NCBI RefSeq assembly: GCF_029227915.1
Contig: NC_079883.1
Location: forward strand, 25,790,001 to 25,854,000
Reading direction: 5' to 3'
Source: Hydractinia symbiolongicarpus
Lineage: Eukaryota; Cnidaria; Hydrozoa; Anthoathecata; Hydractiniidae
DNA length: 64,000 nucleotides
In this document: one piece after another, positions 1 through 11,864 of the stretch
Layout: every line of letters begins with the position of its first letter
Position numbering within the stretch: position 1 is the stretch's first letter
Notes under the pieces: generated by a model
Database searches by the model: none
What the model was told of the DNA's origin: nothing
Seen by the model: the letters and a program-made list of their open reading frames with translations, nothing else
Translations under genes and position numbers: made by a program

Positions 1-1300
1 TTATGCGTTGCTTTCAACCGATTACTAGTTTAGATCTACATGATCTTCTCATTGGCAATTTCTACTTAGGCGATCCTACCTCACTTTAAGTTGGATTTTT
101 TTTAATTTTTTTTTTTTGCAATATGTTTCCAGTCTTTAGGATCAGTTTTATAAACATTTCACATAGCTGTATTTTGAATGCTACCCAAAATTGTTCGATC
201 AGGCTATATCTTTTGTGCAATTTGGAAATCTGAAATTGCTTTTATTGTCGGTGCCCTTAATTTAGAATGGTTGGGCATATGAATACGGTTATGCTTCCGA
301 TTTTATGTATTCCCTTTATATTAGGCATTTAAATAAGTGTCATTATAGAGTGATTAAGTACAGTACAGTCTGAATGTAATCTACCGCGTACACGCTAATA
401 TCACACCTTTGCGTGGAGGACGGCAGTCGTTTGTCTTTTGTTATAATTAAATCCCTTGAGCGTTTTGCGAGTTTATATTTGCGTGTTAAAAAACAATGCG
501 CTCGTGAAGAAATATCGGAGCAAATAATAAAAATCTTTCGCGAAGTTTTATAATGCATTGCGCGGGAATGTATTGTTGATTTAATTACTTAAAAAAATTC
601 CAGCGCGTTTAATCTAAGAAACATTCGAGAAGCATTGTTCACAACTATTAAATGCCGCTTGCCTCTTTTCGATTTTAAACTTTAAAATACGATCTAAAAA
701 AGCATTTCTATCGCCGCTATTCGTTAAAACTTGTGTTTTAATTTTACTGCAAAGCTGTTGCATAGATTATGTATTAACATTAGGATAAGGATGAAAAAGT
801 TACTGTGGGACATGGGTTTTAAACCTTAAAAATTTCCAGGGAGAAATTTGAAAACTAATGAATGACAAAATCCCAAAAGTTTATCTTCAAATTTTTAATT
901 TTGTTAATGTAAAAGTAATCCACATGAAAAAAGTTTCTGATGTTTTTTATGAAGAAATCTTCCATATTAGCCATTATACATTTGCCCTAGAGTGATTAAT
1001 AAATAAGGTCAGGCTTCTATTTTCAGAACTGCTATTTACATTAAACATCAAGGCATCCAAAACAGCTCCATTTAGGAAAGGGCTAAGGCTGGCCCATTGT
1101 TCGTTTTATCAAATGGGGATTTTATTACCCGAATTGTAAAAGGCTAATTTATAGGCACTTGCATGTAGTTTCTTTTTGTTAATTTCTTTTTGTCTATTTG
1201 TTAAGCCTGTTATGGCATGTTGAATTATCTCTTCGTAGTTCTCGTCAAAAATATTGCCTCATAGATAATGAATTTTCATTTGGGGAATTGGGGGTGCTGG
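1..1300. other. gene-free AT-rich DNA
   Basis: No exon, RNA gene or repeat with clear boundaries is visible. Short open frames here lack family resemblance and are interrupted on all sides. Confidence 0.5.
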
Positions 1301-1504
1301 GCTGTAGAGATGTGCGTGTACCCCTGGAAGAGTATGGTGAATTAAGTACAGGTGCGAGGAGATGAACGACGGTGCACCACGCGAGCAGGACAGATGACTG
1401 GGGAAATAACAGCAGAGGGATGCGGCGCTGACAGTCAGAGGTGGTGCACCAAGAGGTTAATAAAAGAGTAGGTTCTTGTGAGGTATGATAGAGGAAATGG
1501 AATC

Positions 1505-1637
1505 ACAGGAGAGGAGCTCCGGATGTGATTGAGAGATTAGTTAAGCTAGAAAACACTACTAGGAGAAGAGCTCCGGATGTAGTGGAGAAGAGCGAACACT
1601 ACTAGGAGAAGAGCTCCGGATGTAGTGGAGAAGAGCG
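1505..1637. repeat. tandem 43-bp repeat in a GC-richer island
   Basis: Two near-perfect 43-bp copies lie at 1552-1594 and 1595-1637, sharing the core GAGCTCCGGATGTAGTGGAG. A diverged third copy of the core starts near 1505. The surrounding 1300-1720 segment is richer in G and C than its neighbours, which suggests an inserted repeat such as a solo LTR, but no matching second LTR or target duplication was found. Confidence 0.6.
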
Positions 1638-1919
1638 AATTTATTGGGAACACGCACGTGAGCTTGAGACAATATCTTCTCTTCAGCCTAGCATCCTCAC
1701 CCGATTCCGCCAAATTATCCTCAGTTTATTCTTGCCACAAACAATTGATAGTGCTATTACTGCTATAACTCTAAATTAAAGTACAATTCTTATTCATTGA
1801 TTTTGTATTATTGACAGCAATTGTAGTTATTATTTGTCAATTTAAAGTTGTGTATTATCAGATTTTGAAAGTTAGATAATAACATGATGGATCGCAAAAT
1901 AGTCTCCTTTAAAAAATCC

Positions 1920-2247
1920 AGTTTGGGGTAAATTTGGGATGTCGGGCTTCCTTCGTCAGCCAAATGGGATGAAGATGCGTTTGTTTTCCTAACAAATGAG
2001 GTGCGTTTCCACGAGATACGCCATAGCAGGTAGAGGCAATTTCCAAGCGAGTTGCTGAGGTGTAGGCGATTTCCAAGTGAGTCGCGGAGATGTAGGCAAT
2101 TTCCAAGCGAGTTGCTGAGTTAGCGTTTCCACGAGATACGCAGACGTTTCCACGAGATACGTCTTACTAAGGGTAAGGATGGAAACACACGCATCTGGTT
2201 TGGGCCCCCCTGATACCAAACCTGACATCCCCCCCTTTCCCCAAACT
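1920..2247. mobile_element. MITE-like element with imperfect terminal inverted repeats
   Basis: The left end (1920-1946) and the reverse complement of the right end (2221-2247) both begin AGTTTGGGG and share GGGATGTC, with about 21 of 27 positions equal. Similarity continues inward through GATGCGT near 1975 and 2185. The interior has a small minisatellite: TTTCCACGAGATACG occurs three times and a unit with ATTTCCAAG occurs three times. No transposase is present. A single end of the same family lies at 43392-43470. The superfamily is not assigned because no clear target duplication is visible. Confidence 0.65.
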
Positions 2248-2259
2248 CAAGTGTAGTTA

Positions 2260-3040
2260 TGACATGAAACAAGAGAAATATACTTCTAACATTATCTGTC
2301 ATTGTTGTTGTTTGCTTTCGTGTTGTTGCTTCAGAACCATAGCAATTAATGAATTTTGTTTAATCTGACCTACATACTAACTATGAGTATAGCCTAAATC
2401 AACTATGACATCATAACCATTGAAACTTTAAATTGCTTCTAGTCAACATTAGAGTAAAAATAAATAATAAAAACATGTCTGTCATGTCACATCATACCTC
2501 ATTTTAAGTGAAAAAAGTAAAAAAAATAAAAAAATTGACCTTTGTTTCCCATTACCGCGAACGTTTGTTATTTATAATAATAATGTTTTGAGTAAAAAAT
2601 TTTGGAATGAATTTCTCTACAAATTGTCATTTTGCTCGATATTCAGCAAATTATGAAGTGTAACCTTTCTAGAGTATGGCATTGAAAAATAGGTGCAACT
2701 TACACTCGTTTTTCCGTAGTATATTTCGTGCACATTAACCAATCACAGAAAAACTTAACCACATAAGAATATAAAAACCATTTCCGTTAAGGTGGATTTC
2801 CACTTAAAATCAAACAAATCGGAAAAAAGCAATAAAAATACTGAAATTTGATTAAATATCTGCTAATTATTTTGTTTTTAAAATTTTTTGTTCCTGAAAG
2901 TTGACTGGCTTTAAACCCTTCTGCTTTCTTAGCATTGAAATAAGCCACTCCGCCGCTATTCCTTTGCAGGCTTAATTTTGTTTTAAAAAGATTTAATCTT
3001 TGACGTCAGTTAACTAGAGAATTGATATTAAAACTGGCTG
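2260..3040. other. gene-free AT-rich DNA
   Basis: Nothing supportable seen on either strand. Confidence 0.45.
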
Positions 3041-3075
3041 AACTGACTTGAACAACGCTCAATCAATAGTCATGA

Positions 3076-3150
3076 CCAGGGGCGGATCCAGCCTTTTTTT
3101 TAGACTTAGTCAAAATATTGCTGCTGCGCAGCAATATTTGGACAAAGTCT
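3076..3150. repeat. hAT-like terminus followed by a strong hairpin
   Basis: The sequence CAGGGGCGGATCCAG at about 3077-3091 resembles the ends of many hAT MITEs in animals (family knowledge). Just inside is an inverted repeat with arms 3102-3124 and 3128-3150, a 3-base loop (TGC) and two mismatches in 23 pairs. The matching right-hand terminus was not found, so this is probably a fragment. The 86-codon open frame across it looks non-coding. Confidence 0.45.
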
Positions 3151-3309
3151 TGAATTTAGCAGCTGGGGGTCCTGGGGGCGCTGTAAGCCCCCCCTCCCAG
3201 GTGGGGTCAGAATCTTTCACTAATTTAAACTTTGCGGGTACAAAAATCGCCGAAAATTGTCTACCGATTTATCTAGTTATTAATAAAATTGACGAAAAGA
3301 AACGGTAAG

Positions 3310-3755
3310 CTATAAGAAAATCTCCAAGAACATTTTTTGTAACAATCAACTCTCCGTCCTACACGTCTTATTTAAGATAGATAAAGGCACTAAAATTAAC
3401 AGGGATTAACTACAATAAAGTGAGACAATTGTGAATATATTTCAATATTTATAAACTCTTGCTGTTTCTGCCAATATCAGGCTTCATCAGCATGACTAGG
3501 TGATCACACCAGCCATGGACAGCAAAATAAAACACAATCATAACAAAAACAATAAGAATATGGAAAGATCAGGATAATGAAGATGAAATGTACATACACG
3601 TGATATGATACAAACACACCTCAACCCATGTATTTATTCAGATATATTTGTTTACTCATAGGGCTAAACTCAAGTTTCGTTTGAACTTTAAGAAGAATTA
3701 AGAAGGGCAATTTTCTGCTTTTTTGCATGCTGAAATAGGAAAATGCGACTTTCTC
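3310..3755. other. gene-free DNA
   Basis: No coding or repeat structure supported. Confidence 0.4.
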
Positions 3756-3759
3756 TTAA

Positions 3760-4257
3760 GAAGGTTGCAACCTGGAACAAGGCTTGAAGTCTACACCAAT
3801 ACCTTCATAACAAAATAAAATTTTTAACTGATCTCCATCAGGTAAAATAGATGGGCGTGGCAATATACACTGTGTAAAGAGAGTTCGAAACCGTAACAAG
3901 CCGAACTGTGGGTAAAACGTATTAATTTTTCTCTTTATTACTGTTGACAAGGCAAGTATTGATAGAAAAGGAAGCCACGTCTGGGGGTACAGATGTTGAT
4001 TGCTTCGGTTTTACCTGCCTCCTCAGGAGAAAGACTCATATCACAAACAATATGGGAAAGGGAAAATCTGAATAAACTTTTTTCAGATATAAAAATATTT
4101 GCCTTTTGGTTTTTAAAAGCAATTGAAAACAAGGATGCTTGGAATAAAAAGAAGGATGCAAGAAAAGTTCTATGGATGTCAAGGTTCTCAAAATATCAAC
4201 AAGAGAATTATCACCTACCAATACCAACGATGCTGAGCTGATAATACATTTTACCAT
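3760..4257 (-). pseudogene. decayed ORF of a cnidarian repetitive protein family (vertnin/OTU-like)
   Basis: Three consecutive minus-strand frames read like one protein broken by at least two frameshifts. The first piece (about 4257-4130) contains LVGDNSLVDILRTLTSIELF. The middle piece (about 4130-3950) contains a segment ending SPEEAGKTEAINICTPRR. The last piece (about 3950-3772) contains INTFYPQFG, LLRFRTLF and ILFCYEG. This order resembles uncharacterised vertnin/OTU-like proteins that are multicopy in Hydra-type genomes; the match is from memory. The downstream segment expected to carry the final conserved His motif is missing. No start codon or introns can be argued, so this is most likely a dead copy carried by a mobile element. 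Confidence 0.4.
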
Positions 4258-4912
4258 GACCTTTCACTCAACAAACTTTGTTTTCTAATAGCCATTCGAA
4301 GAGTTGTTTATTTTCTTCACCAACCTTACTTATCCAGATGTCAAGTTCTTGCATCTAATACCAACACAAATATTAATTGAGAAAGAACTCCTCCACAATG
4401 CTGAAAATTCTGTTCAAAGCTCATATTACAAAAACAATTAGCCAGCTGGCTAGCTATAGCTAATTAGCTAAATCTTTTTGTATTTGTTCTGGATAGTCTG
4501 TTGTAAAAAGCTCTCCCACAACTACCTTTTCGTAGCGAATATACTGAAAACCCTTAAATACATGCAAGGTGAGTTGGAGAGTAAAAAACATAGTTCTCAC
4601 CTTAGGTAATAATTCCTTTATCTTCACACCTCGCCTCAGATGGAATGTAGCTATATATACCTGAATTCCGATGAAGACTTTTACCAACCAAGGGATAAAT
4701 ATCCCCAGACAACAAAAATGTCCGAGAATAAACACTTTCTAAAAGTTCTTTTTGCGAAGCAATTTAGCTTTGCGAGCGAAGCGAAATTGTGGAGCACGTT
4801 TGCTACACGCGAGGTATACCAAGAGAATTATTGAGATTCTCAAAATTTCGATAGAAAAAAAATCATATAAAATCAGCGTAAAGAAATAGGACTGATATTT
4901 TTGCACATAAAG

Positions 4913-5137
4913 CTAGGGTATTTTTTTTTCTAATAAAACAAATAAGTTTAAGTTTAGTAACACTTGATATTCGTTATTTTCTCCCAATGGTACTGGTTGG
5001 CGATATCTCCAATCTGTAGGGTTTGTTCCAAATTTAGATAGCAAATCATGAAGCAATTCATGGGAGGTGACATTCAAAACGACGGGCTGAACAACCACAA
5101 TAATGTGTGCAAGAAACAAGAAATATAAAATTTCCAT
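4913..5137 (-). CDS. possible first exon with signal-peptide-like N-terminus, unrecognised
   Basis: A 74-codon frame starts with a hydrophobic stretch (MEILYFLFLAHIIVVVQPVV) that could be a signal peptide or membrane anchor, followed by a polar segment containing KFGTNPTDWRYRQPVPLGE. A possible splice donor (CAA|GTGTTA) lies near 4967. No downstream exon could be linked and the family is not recognised, so it may be a chance frame or a fragment. Confidence 0.2.
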   Translation of the reverse strand: MEILYFLFLAHIIVVVQPVVLNVTSHELLHDLLSKFGTNPTDWRYRQPVPLGENNEYQVLLNLNLFVLLEKKIP

Positions 5138-5139
5138 GT

Positions 5140-6228
5140 TTTCAGAACCTAAAAAAGAGAGTTTAAAATGAAGGCAAACAGAAGTTGGAAAAGCTATATA
5201 CAGGTGATGTGATTTATAAGGGCTAAAAAAAGGGATTGTAACAGCTTTACAAAAGTTTTATAAAAAACTTGTGACCCTTAGATTTGTAACAAAATAAAAA
5301 AACAAGAACGGATTCAGGCTGGAATCATTGTTTATAAAATTAATGGTTACATCACGCAAAAATCAAGTTAAATTCTTTGAAAGTTCTCTAGAAATCTTTC
5401 ATTTTTTTGAAAAATCTTTTATTTTTTTGAAAAATCTTTCTTTTTTGAGATATTTGTCTTAAAAGTTGGGCTGATTATGCGAAATTATGACATGAACTAG
5501 TTCTAAAACATGTATTTTTCTATTGAGCATAATTATGGTAACTTAATATTGAAATTTTTGTAAAATGTTTAAAATGTCAAAGTGAACAGCCAGAAAACAT
5601 TTCTAACTACATACAGCCTGTCAAAAATGTTAAATATAACACCCTTGCAGAGCTAGTTCATGACATGCATAATTAGTAAATCTTCTTAGTCCAAATTCTA
5701 AAGAACCAATCAAGAAAATTTCTAGACATCTTTTAAGCTATTTCATATGAAATTAACTTCATTTTCCAAAAGATAACCTTTAAGAAAAACCAAGGACATA
5801 AGTTCTCTTGCTCTTCACTGTCAAGTTAATGATTGCTTGTGACTGTTCTTTTTCTCTCGTTCAATTTTTCGTGAACATAATTATAGAGTTCCATTATCAA
5901 CATTTTTCACATATATATAAACACATTAATTTTGGAGAAACTTGATAGGAAAAAAATCATGAATAAACACGAAACAGGTAAATTCTGAAGACATGTTCTT
6001 AATATTAAGAACAAAATAAGAACCAATTTGGCTAAAAAGGCTTTGAAAATAAGAACAGCTTAGTTTACATTTCACCGGTTCTTATATATAAAAAATAGGA
6101 ACGAGACCCGGGCATAATTTTCTTACTATCAGAAAATCTGAATTGCTAGGGTGGGAAAAATTACACTGCTAATAACAGTGACAGCTTATTTCAACTTTCC
6201 ATGATTGCAGTGCTTGCCTGTAGTTGGC
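5140..6228. other. gene-free AT-rich DNA
   Basis: Contains only low-complexity stretches such as repeated GAAAAATCTTT near 5400-5450. No gene supported. Confidence 0.4.
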
Positions 6229-6422
6229 AGCTAGCTAATGCAAACATGGTCAAATAAAATGACCTAAAAAATGAACATACTGTTTAATTATTTAGGTCAT
6301 AAAAGAATTTTTATTTAGGTCAAAAAAGAATTTCCTCCTAATAATTTTGTAGAACACAAAATATTAGTGGCTAGCTAGCTAACGCAAACATGGTCAAATA
6401 AAATGACCTAAAAAATGAACAT
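6229..6422. repeat. 50-bp direct repeat pair
   Basis: Copies at 6229-6278 and 6373-6422 are almost identical (one base differs) and share AAACATGGTCAAATAAAATG. Between them TTATTTAGGTCA occurs twice. This looks like a local duplication. Confidence 0.75.
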
Positions 6423-6450
6423 CCAGAACCATCAAGGGGAAGCAAAAATT

Positions 6451-6493
6451 CAAGTATTCGCCCTAAAAAACCTGCATTGACCCAAACAATGCT
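6451..6493 (+). repeat. left part of a dispersed repeat, cut by the LINE
   Basis: The segment starting CAAGTATTCG and containing AAAAAACCTGCAT and AACAATGC matches 53584-53625. In the 53.6-kb copy the repeat continues to about 53750; here it stops where the LINE tail begins. The missing right part resembles 11741-11858. Confidence 0.6.
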
Positions 6494-6522
6494 CGAAAAT
6501 CATCATCATCATCATTCTCGGC

Positions 6523-7152
6523 TTAACATCTGTTTTCCATGCTAGCATGGGTTGTATGGGGTATATTAATGACCCTCTTCAAATCTGATCTAGACTGTGT
6601 TAGATCTAAACTCAACTTGCTCTCTATTAAGTCTGTCCTTATAACCTCCTGCCAAGTCTTTCTCGGTCTGCCTCTGGGCTTTGCCCCAGGAACTATGAAG
6701 TCTCTACACTTTCTTACCCAATTATCCTCCTCCATTCTTTCCAAGTGCCCCACCCAATTCAATCTTCTTATCTGGATAACATCTTTAATTCTACGGAGAC
6801 TTAGCCTGCTTCTTAGCTCATTTGAACTCTTTCTGTCTCTCAGACTGGCATTACACATCCATCTAACCATTCTCATATCATTCCTTTCTAAACGGTCAAG
6901 ATCTTCCTGCTTCACTGCCCATGTCTCACTACTGTACAACATAACACTTCTCACACAGGCCTCATACAACCTACCTTTTACCTCAATTGACAGGACTCTG
7001 CTAGTCAATAAAGGAAGTAACTCTCTAAACTTTTTCCAAGCAGAACCTATCCTGCAAGTAACACTTCTTCCAACACCCCCTTCACTGCCCAACATATCAC
7101 CTAAGTAACAGAAGTTCTTAACTATCTCTAACGAGCCACTGTTGTACCTCAT
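6523..7152 (-). pseudogene. LINE C-terminal region
   Basis: A 209-codon open frame includes KNFCYLGDMLGSEGG, LYSSETWAVKQEDLDRLE, RRLNWVGHLERMEEDNWVRK and KPRGRPRKTWQEVIRTDL, the signature C-terminus of these elements. It ends just before the (GAT)n tail. Confidence 0.9.
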
Positions 7153-7275
7153 TAAAGCTGGAAATACTTCATTCTCTATAATCTCACCTTTGCAACGCTT
7201 GCATACAAACTGTATGCCAGCTCTTAACCTTCCACTAATACTACTGCACTTCTTTTGTACCCAATGCTTGCAAGT

Positions 7276-8455
7276 CTAACAAAAAATTGAGTTACTACCA
7301 ACCCTTTTCCTGCAAACTCCACAAGACCACTTTCCAACTACAAGGTCACACTTGGCTGCAATGCTACTTATCATGTCTTTAGACTTTGCTGTGTTTACCT
7401 TTGGCCCTTTCTCTTCTAGTCCTTTCTTCCACTTCTCAAACTTTTCAACTAATTCTTCCATCGACTCTGCTATGAGAACCAAATCATCTGCATACAATAA
7501 CTCCCATGGACAACCTGTTCTGAACTCCATCGACAGCGCTTCTAAGACTAGAATAAACAACAAAGGACTAAGTACAGAACCCTGATGTACACCAACATTT
7601 ACACTAAATTCATCACTAAGTGAATCGTTAATCCTGACACGACTTCTAGCATTGCTGTACATAGACTGAACCATCGTAACTAGCCACTCATTCACACCTA
7701 ATTTTCTCATAGCCCACCAAATAACTTTACGTGGCACTCTATCAAAAGCTTTCTCTAAATCTACAAAGGCAAAATAGGGATTCTTTCTCTTTTCTAAATA
7801 CTTTTCCTGAAGCTGTCTGAGTAAAAATATTGCATCTGTAGTGCCACGCCCTGGAACAAAACCAAATTGCATCTATCTATATCAATTCTTTCTCTAAGTA
7901 ACTTATCAATCACTCTTTCAATAACTTTCATTACTTGATAAGCCAACTTCAAACCTCTATAGTTCCTCTTTCTAATGCATCACCCTTGCCCTTGAAACAA
8001 TTTACTATTACACTCGACTGCCACTCACTCGGAATAGCACCAGTCTTTATAATCTGATTAGCAAGACTTGTAATAAGCTCAACTCCAATATATTCAGCTG
8101 CTTTTACCATCTCTGCAGCCTTGCCAATCTTTAACTTCCTAATAGCCTCCACTACCCATTTTGTCTTGATCTGCATAGCTGGCCCTTTTACAACATCATC
8201 ATCAGACAAATTATCATCATCCCAATCAAACTCACTGTTAAGCAACCTCTGATAATAATTCTTCCAAGCTACCCTTTTCTCCTCCTCTGTGCTAGCTAAA
8301 ACACCTTCATCATTACGTATACACTTCTCACCTACAACATCTTGATTAGTCTTCTTCATTTGCTTTGCTATCTTAAATACCTCATTGCGCTGGTCTTCCC
8401 TTCTTAACACATCTGCAAATCTGTTTCTCTCTGTTTCTAATTTTGCCTTATACAC
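7276..8455 (-). pseudogene. LINE reverse transcriptase domain, frameshifted
   Basis: The linker and fingers (8455-7949) lead into GKAAEMVKAAEY and IPSEWQSSVIVNCFKGKGD. After a break near 7949-7872 the palm continues with QFGFVPGRGTTDAIFLLRQL, motif A FVDLEKAFDRVPR, motif B HQGSVLSPLLF and the catalytic motif C YADDLVL. The sequence then ends in a Cys-rich CGVCRKRVG segment. The frame change between the halves makes it non-functional as it stands. Confidence 0.9.
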
Positions 8456-8815
8456 TGCTGTACGAGCACAACACTTAGCTTATAAGTAAATATTTTTACT
8501 ATCACCTGACTTCCACTCTTTTCAAAGATTCCTTTTTTTCTTTATACACTGGTCAACCTCATTATTCCACCACCAGGTCTGTCTATGTCTAGCTGGTCCT
8601 TTTGTCTACCCAAAGGTATCGTCAGAAGCATCTAGAAGACAATTCTTCAAAGTAGTCCAAGTACTTTTAACATTGTCACTATCACATTGACCATTGTGGG
8701 CTAACTGCTGAACTTTGCACTTAATTGTTTTGCTACAATGTCTTGCTTCAGCTTCCAGACTTTAAGACGGGGCCTGTACTTTACCTTCGCTTCTTTAACA
8801 CTCTTCAAGATAATA

Positions 8816-9691
8816 TCACAAACCAAGCGGCCTATGCTGGGAAACACACTCTTCCCCCGATACAACTTTCACGTCCTTCACCACTTTCTTGTCTGACTTT
8901 CTAACCAGGAAGTAATCTATCTGTGTCTTACAACCACCTGACTCATATGTTATCAGCCTACTCTGTCTCTTACTGAATGATGTGTTGCAAACCACCATGT
9001 CCGTTGCCATTCCAAACTGAAGCAATCTCTCCCCTTCCTTATTTCTGCTTCCAAATCCATAGCCTCCATGTACACCTCTATAACCTTCAGATGACTTCCC
9101 AACATGACCATTAAAGTCACCACCCACCATGACAAGTTCAGTGTCTCCAAACTTTGATGTGACTGCTATTAACTCATCATAAAACTTATCTTTATCTTCC
9201 TCACTGAGTCCACACTGTGGAGCATAAACTGACAGAAAAGTGACAATCCTATTAGCTATCAAAAACTTTATCACTATAATACGACTATTAACACGCATAA
9301 CATCTATTACTTTTTCTACCCACTTCTCTGCAACGAATATGCCAACTCCTCCATATCCATCACTATTACCAATCCAAAAAAGCTTATACCTTGCCCTCCT
9401 ACCTTCCACAAATCTCATTGAAGCTCCTCTCCACCTAACTTCCTGAACACAACACATATCAACAGATCTACGTTCTAACATTTCAACTACTTCACCTGCT
9501 CTACCTCTCAGAGTACCAACATTTACACTAGCAATCCTCAACCTAGTGTTATCTACCTTGTGATGTGATAGCTGGGTAACGGTCTGACGATGCTCACATC
9601 TGACATCTGTCCTACCGTGCGCGACACCTTGACTCCTTAGAGTTCCAGCCCCGTTTAAGCAGTTTGTCTGATTAACTATTCTTACGGCCAT
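8816..9691 (-). pseudogene. LINE endonuclease domain (exonuclease-endonuclease-phosphatase fold)
   Basis: An open frame of 291 codons carries the endonuclease motifs of non-LTR elements in order: RIASVNVGTLRG, the catalytic Gln-Glu in CCVQEVRWRG, SVYAPQCG, the metal and catalytic motif GGDFNGHVG, IDYFLV, and the terminal His in SQHRPLG. This domain nicks target DNA to prime reverse transcription. The frame is broken after the last motif, before the reverse transcriptase. Confidence 0.9.
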
Positions 9692-9700
9692 TAAAACAAA

Positions 9701-11640
9701 CTAAATTATTAAAATTAAAATTATTAAAAATTATTAAAACAAATTAAAAAAAAAAAAACAAAAAAAAAACAGGCACTAAAAGCTACCGGACTCAAAAAAT
9801 TGTAGTAGGCCGAACTTTTCCTTTTAAAAGAAATTATTTTTCGACAAGTTGCTAGCCAAAGCCCATTTTCAAAAGAGAGATTTTGTTAACTAAGGGGCAC
9901 TGGAAAAAAATATTTGAAAAAAATGTTATTTTGATAAGACAATACATAAATGTCAAATTAACCTTAATCGGGTCTGTAAACATCTTCAATTTTAAATAAA
10001 TTTGCAAGGTTGCGCAAAGTCGAGAGGACTAGATAAATGAGCATACGTCACATTGTGCAGAAAGTCTGTGAGCTTAGCAGCACATCTTCCAAAAGTTTGT
10101 TTACTTACTGTTTGCATTGTTCGTTGATAAGACGTCTTGTTATAATGACGAAGATTATACCTTAGAAAACTTAGAATTGGATAATTCTCTTTATGAAAAA
10201 GACTACTTTACAAAGCTACAGTTATGCGACTTCAAACCTCTTGTGTCTCATAAGTCATGATAAGTTGTTAAGTTAAAACAGGGTATTAATATTGTATAAA
10301 TAAAAATCATTATGATTATAAATGCGTTGCAGAAGCTACTGATTTATAAAGTGGTTGTTTTGACAAAGCTGTTTTAGAAACTGCATTATCAGCATTACAT
10401 GCAGCCTTAACAGTAACAAAGATTGAAGAAAATGGGCACATTGCCCCCCCCCCCCCCGAAAATATTCGGCAGGTTCTTCCATTAAAAAAACTTCTTTTTT
10501 GAAAAACCATGAATAGAAACTTGAGCGCTATGAGAGATACATGTGTAACTTGACGGTGTTTGTATTGGAAATTGGTAATGTTCTTTTATTTATTATAAAA
10601 TTGTATAAAACGTTATTTGGTTGTGTTCTGTGGATATAATTACAAAAAATGAAATTAGAAAAAATGAGAAACTTTGATCGCGTTCACTAGCTAAAATGGC
10701 ATTTTTACAAAGTTAAAATATATTTTAATACGGAAGTTTATTCCCTGGAGATCTCTTTTAAAAGAACTATCTGTGAAGTGCAACAAACAAAAATAAAAAC
10801 TTTGATTGCTTGATAGGTCACCTGCATGACGTATTTTGTCTAAGTTCTTTTTTCTTTTTCACAGAAGGGATTCTGAACAAACTGACTGCTTAACACTTTT
10901 CTGATCGATTGGTACATTGAAACGCAGAGCAACTAACCATTTTTTAAAGATTTAAACGTAAATTACATACGAGAAGCGACTTAAATGTACGCTATAACAC
11001 ATGAACATGAAGGTTCTCTGTGCTCGCTTAAACTTTCAGCACGATGTGATGTCATTATTTATAATCGAGTCCAGTCCTAAATGAAATCGCACCTGTCTGT
11101 CTTTTAAGAGAAAAATTGAATATGCAAAGGCTAGTACAACAATTTTAAATAAGGAAAACAAGTGAAGTAAGTTTTTTTTATTTCTTATGCTTTTCTGAGT
11201 AGGTAGAAAACAAAAAATAAAAAAGGGATTTTTACTGGAGTTCCCCAAAATCCGCATTGATCACATCTGAGAAATGTGAAGGAGAAAAAAGTTGGGAGCA
11301 GGAAAGCAAAGTGGCGGGATATTGTAAAAGAGGCAAGAAGCTTATATGTTAAAAAAGAAAATGTAAAAAAAGTACAAGATCAAACTTGCAAAATATGCAG
11401 TCAAGTATTCTTCGAAAAAAACAAATCGAAACTACATGTCTGCAGTACACCCTTCACCCACAAAAATAGCCACAAATTTGCTTGAACAATTTGCTATAAG
11501 CGATTTGTGGCAAAATACAGAAGATGATAGTTATTAGAAACAACAACAAAATACAGATGAACAAAAGAAAACACTCAAAGATTCACCACAAAAACACTCA
11601 AAGATTTACCACAAATAATTCAAAAACACTATAAAATTGA
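9701..11640. other. gene-free DNA
   Basis: Poly-A and A-rich tract at 9720-9770, and a homopolymer C run at about 10444-10457. A 69-codon plus-strand frame at 11276-11485 is lysine-rich and has CKICSQVFF followed by HVC, a possible short zinc-finger-like motif, but it cannot be tied to a gene. Nothing else supported. Confidence 0.4.
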
Positions 11641-11740
11641 AATAAACTTACTATGCGGTGGCGAAGTTCTTAAAAGAACTGTTTTTGATAAGATTTCTTG
11701 ATAAATACCTTAAACTTGATTACTTAACTCCTGTCTCTTC

Positions 11741-11858
11741 AAGCGCCTTCTTCGAACTGTTGTCCGCATGGTATTTCACAAGGAATTGCATTTCGGGTAT
11801 GCTTCGGGCGAGTGCGGGAAAGTGCGGGCGGTTTCGGATGACAACCGCCAATTTAATC
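11741..11858 (+). repeat. right part of the dispersed repeat also seen at 53584-53750
   Basis: Shared landmarks with 53636-53750 are CATGGTAT, ACAAGGAATTGCATTTCGGG, GTGCGGG and GACAACCGCCAATTTAAT. In this position the repeat forms the first part of the open frame that continues into the RT element, so the frame at 11658-12095 is chimeric. Confidence 0.7.
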
Positions 11859-11864
11859 CTGACA

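Larger units (their letters stand above)
6496..9700 (-). mobile_element. non-LTR retrotransposon (RTE/craniofacial-protein-2-like), degenerate
   Basis: Reading on the minus strand the order is AP-type endonuclease (9691-8816), a damaged linker, reverse transcriptase (8455-7276), C-terminal region (7152-6523), then a short (GAT)n tail at about 6499-6516. Such microsatellite tails are typical of several non-LTR clades. At least three frameshifts or stops separate the pieces, so this copy is inactive. The 5' side abuts an A/T-rich, T-homopolymer tract at 9690-9770 on this strand. No certain target duplication was found. A 5'-truncated relative lies at 38019-38369. Confidence 0.9.

Noticed and set aside
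1300-1860. Solo LTR
   Set aside because: Composition differs from the neighbours, but no TG...CA ends, target duplication or second copy could be shown.
6539-7108. 189-codon plus-strand frame
   Set aside because: It is the antisense of the LINE C-terminal coding region.
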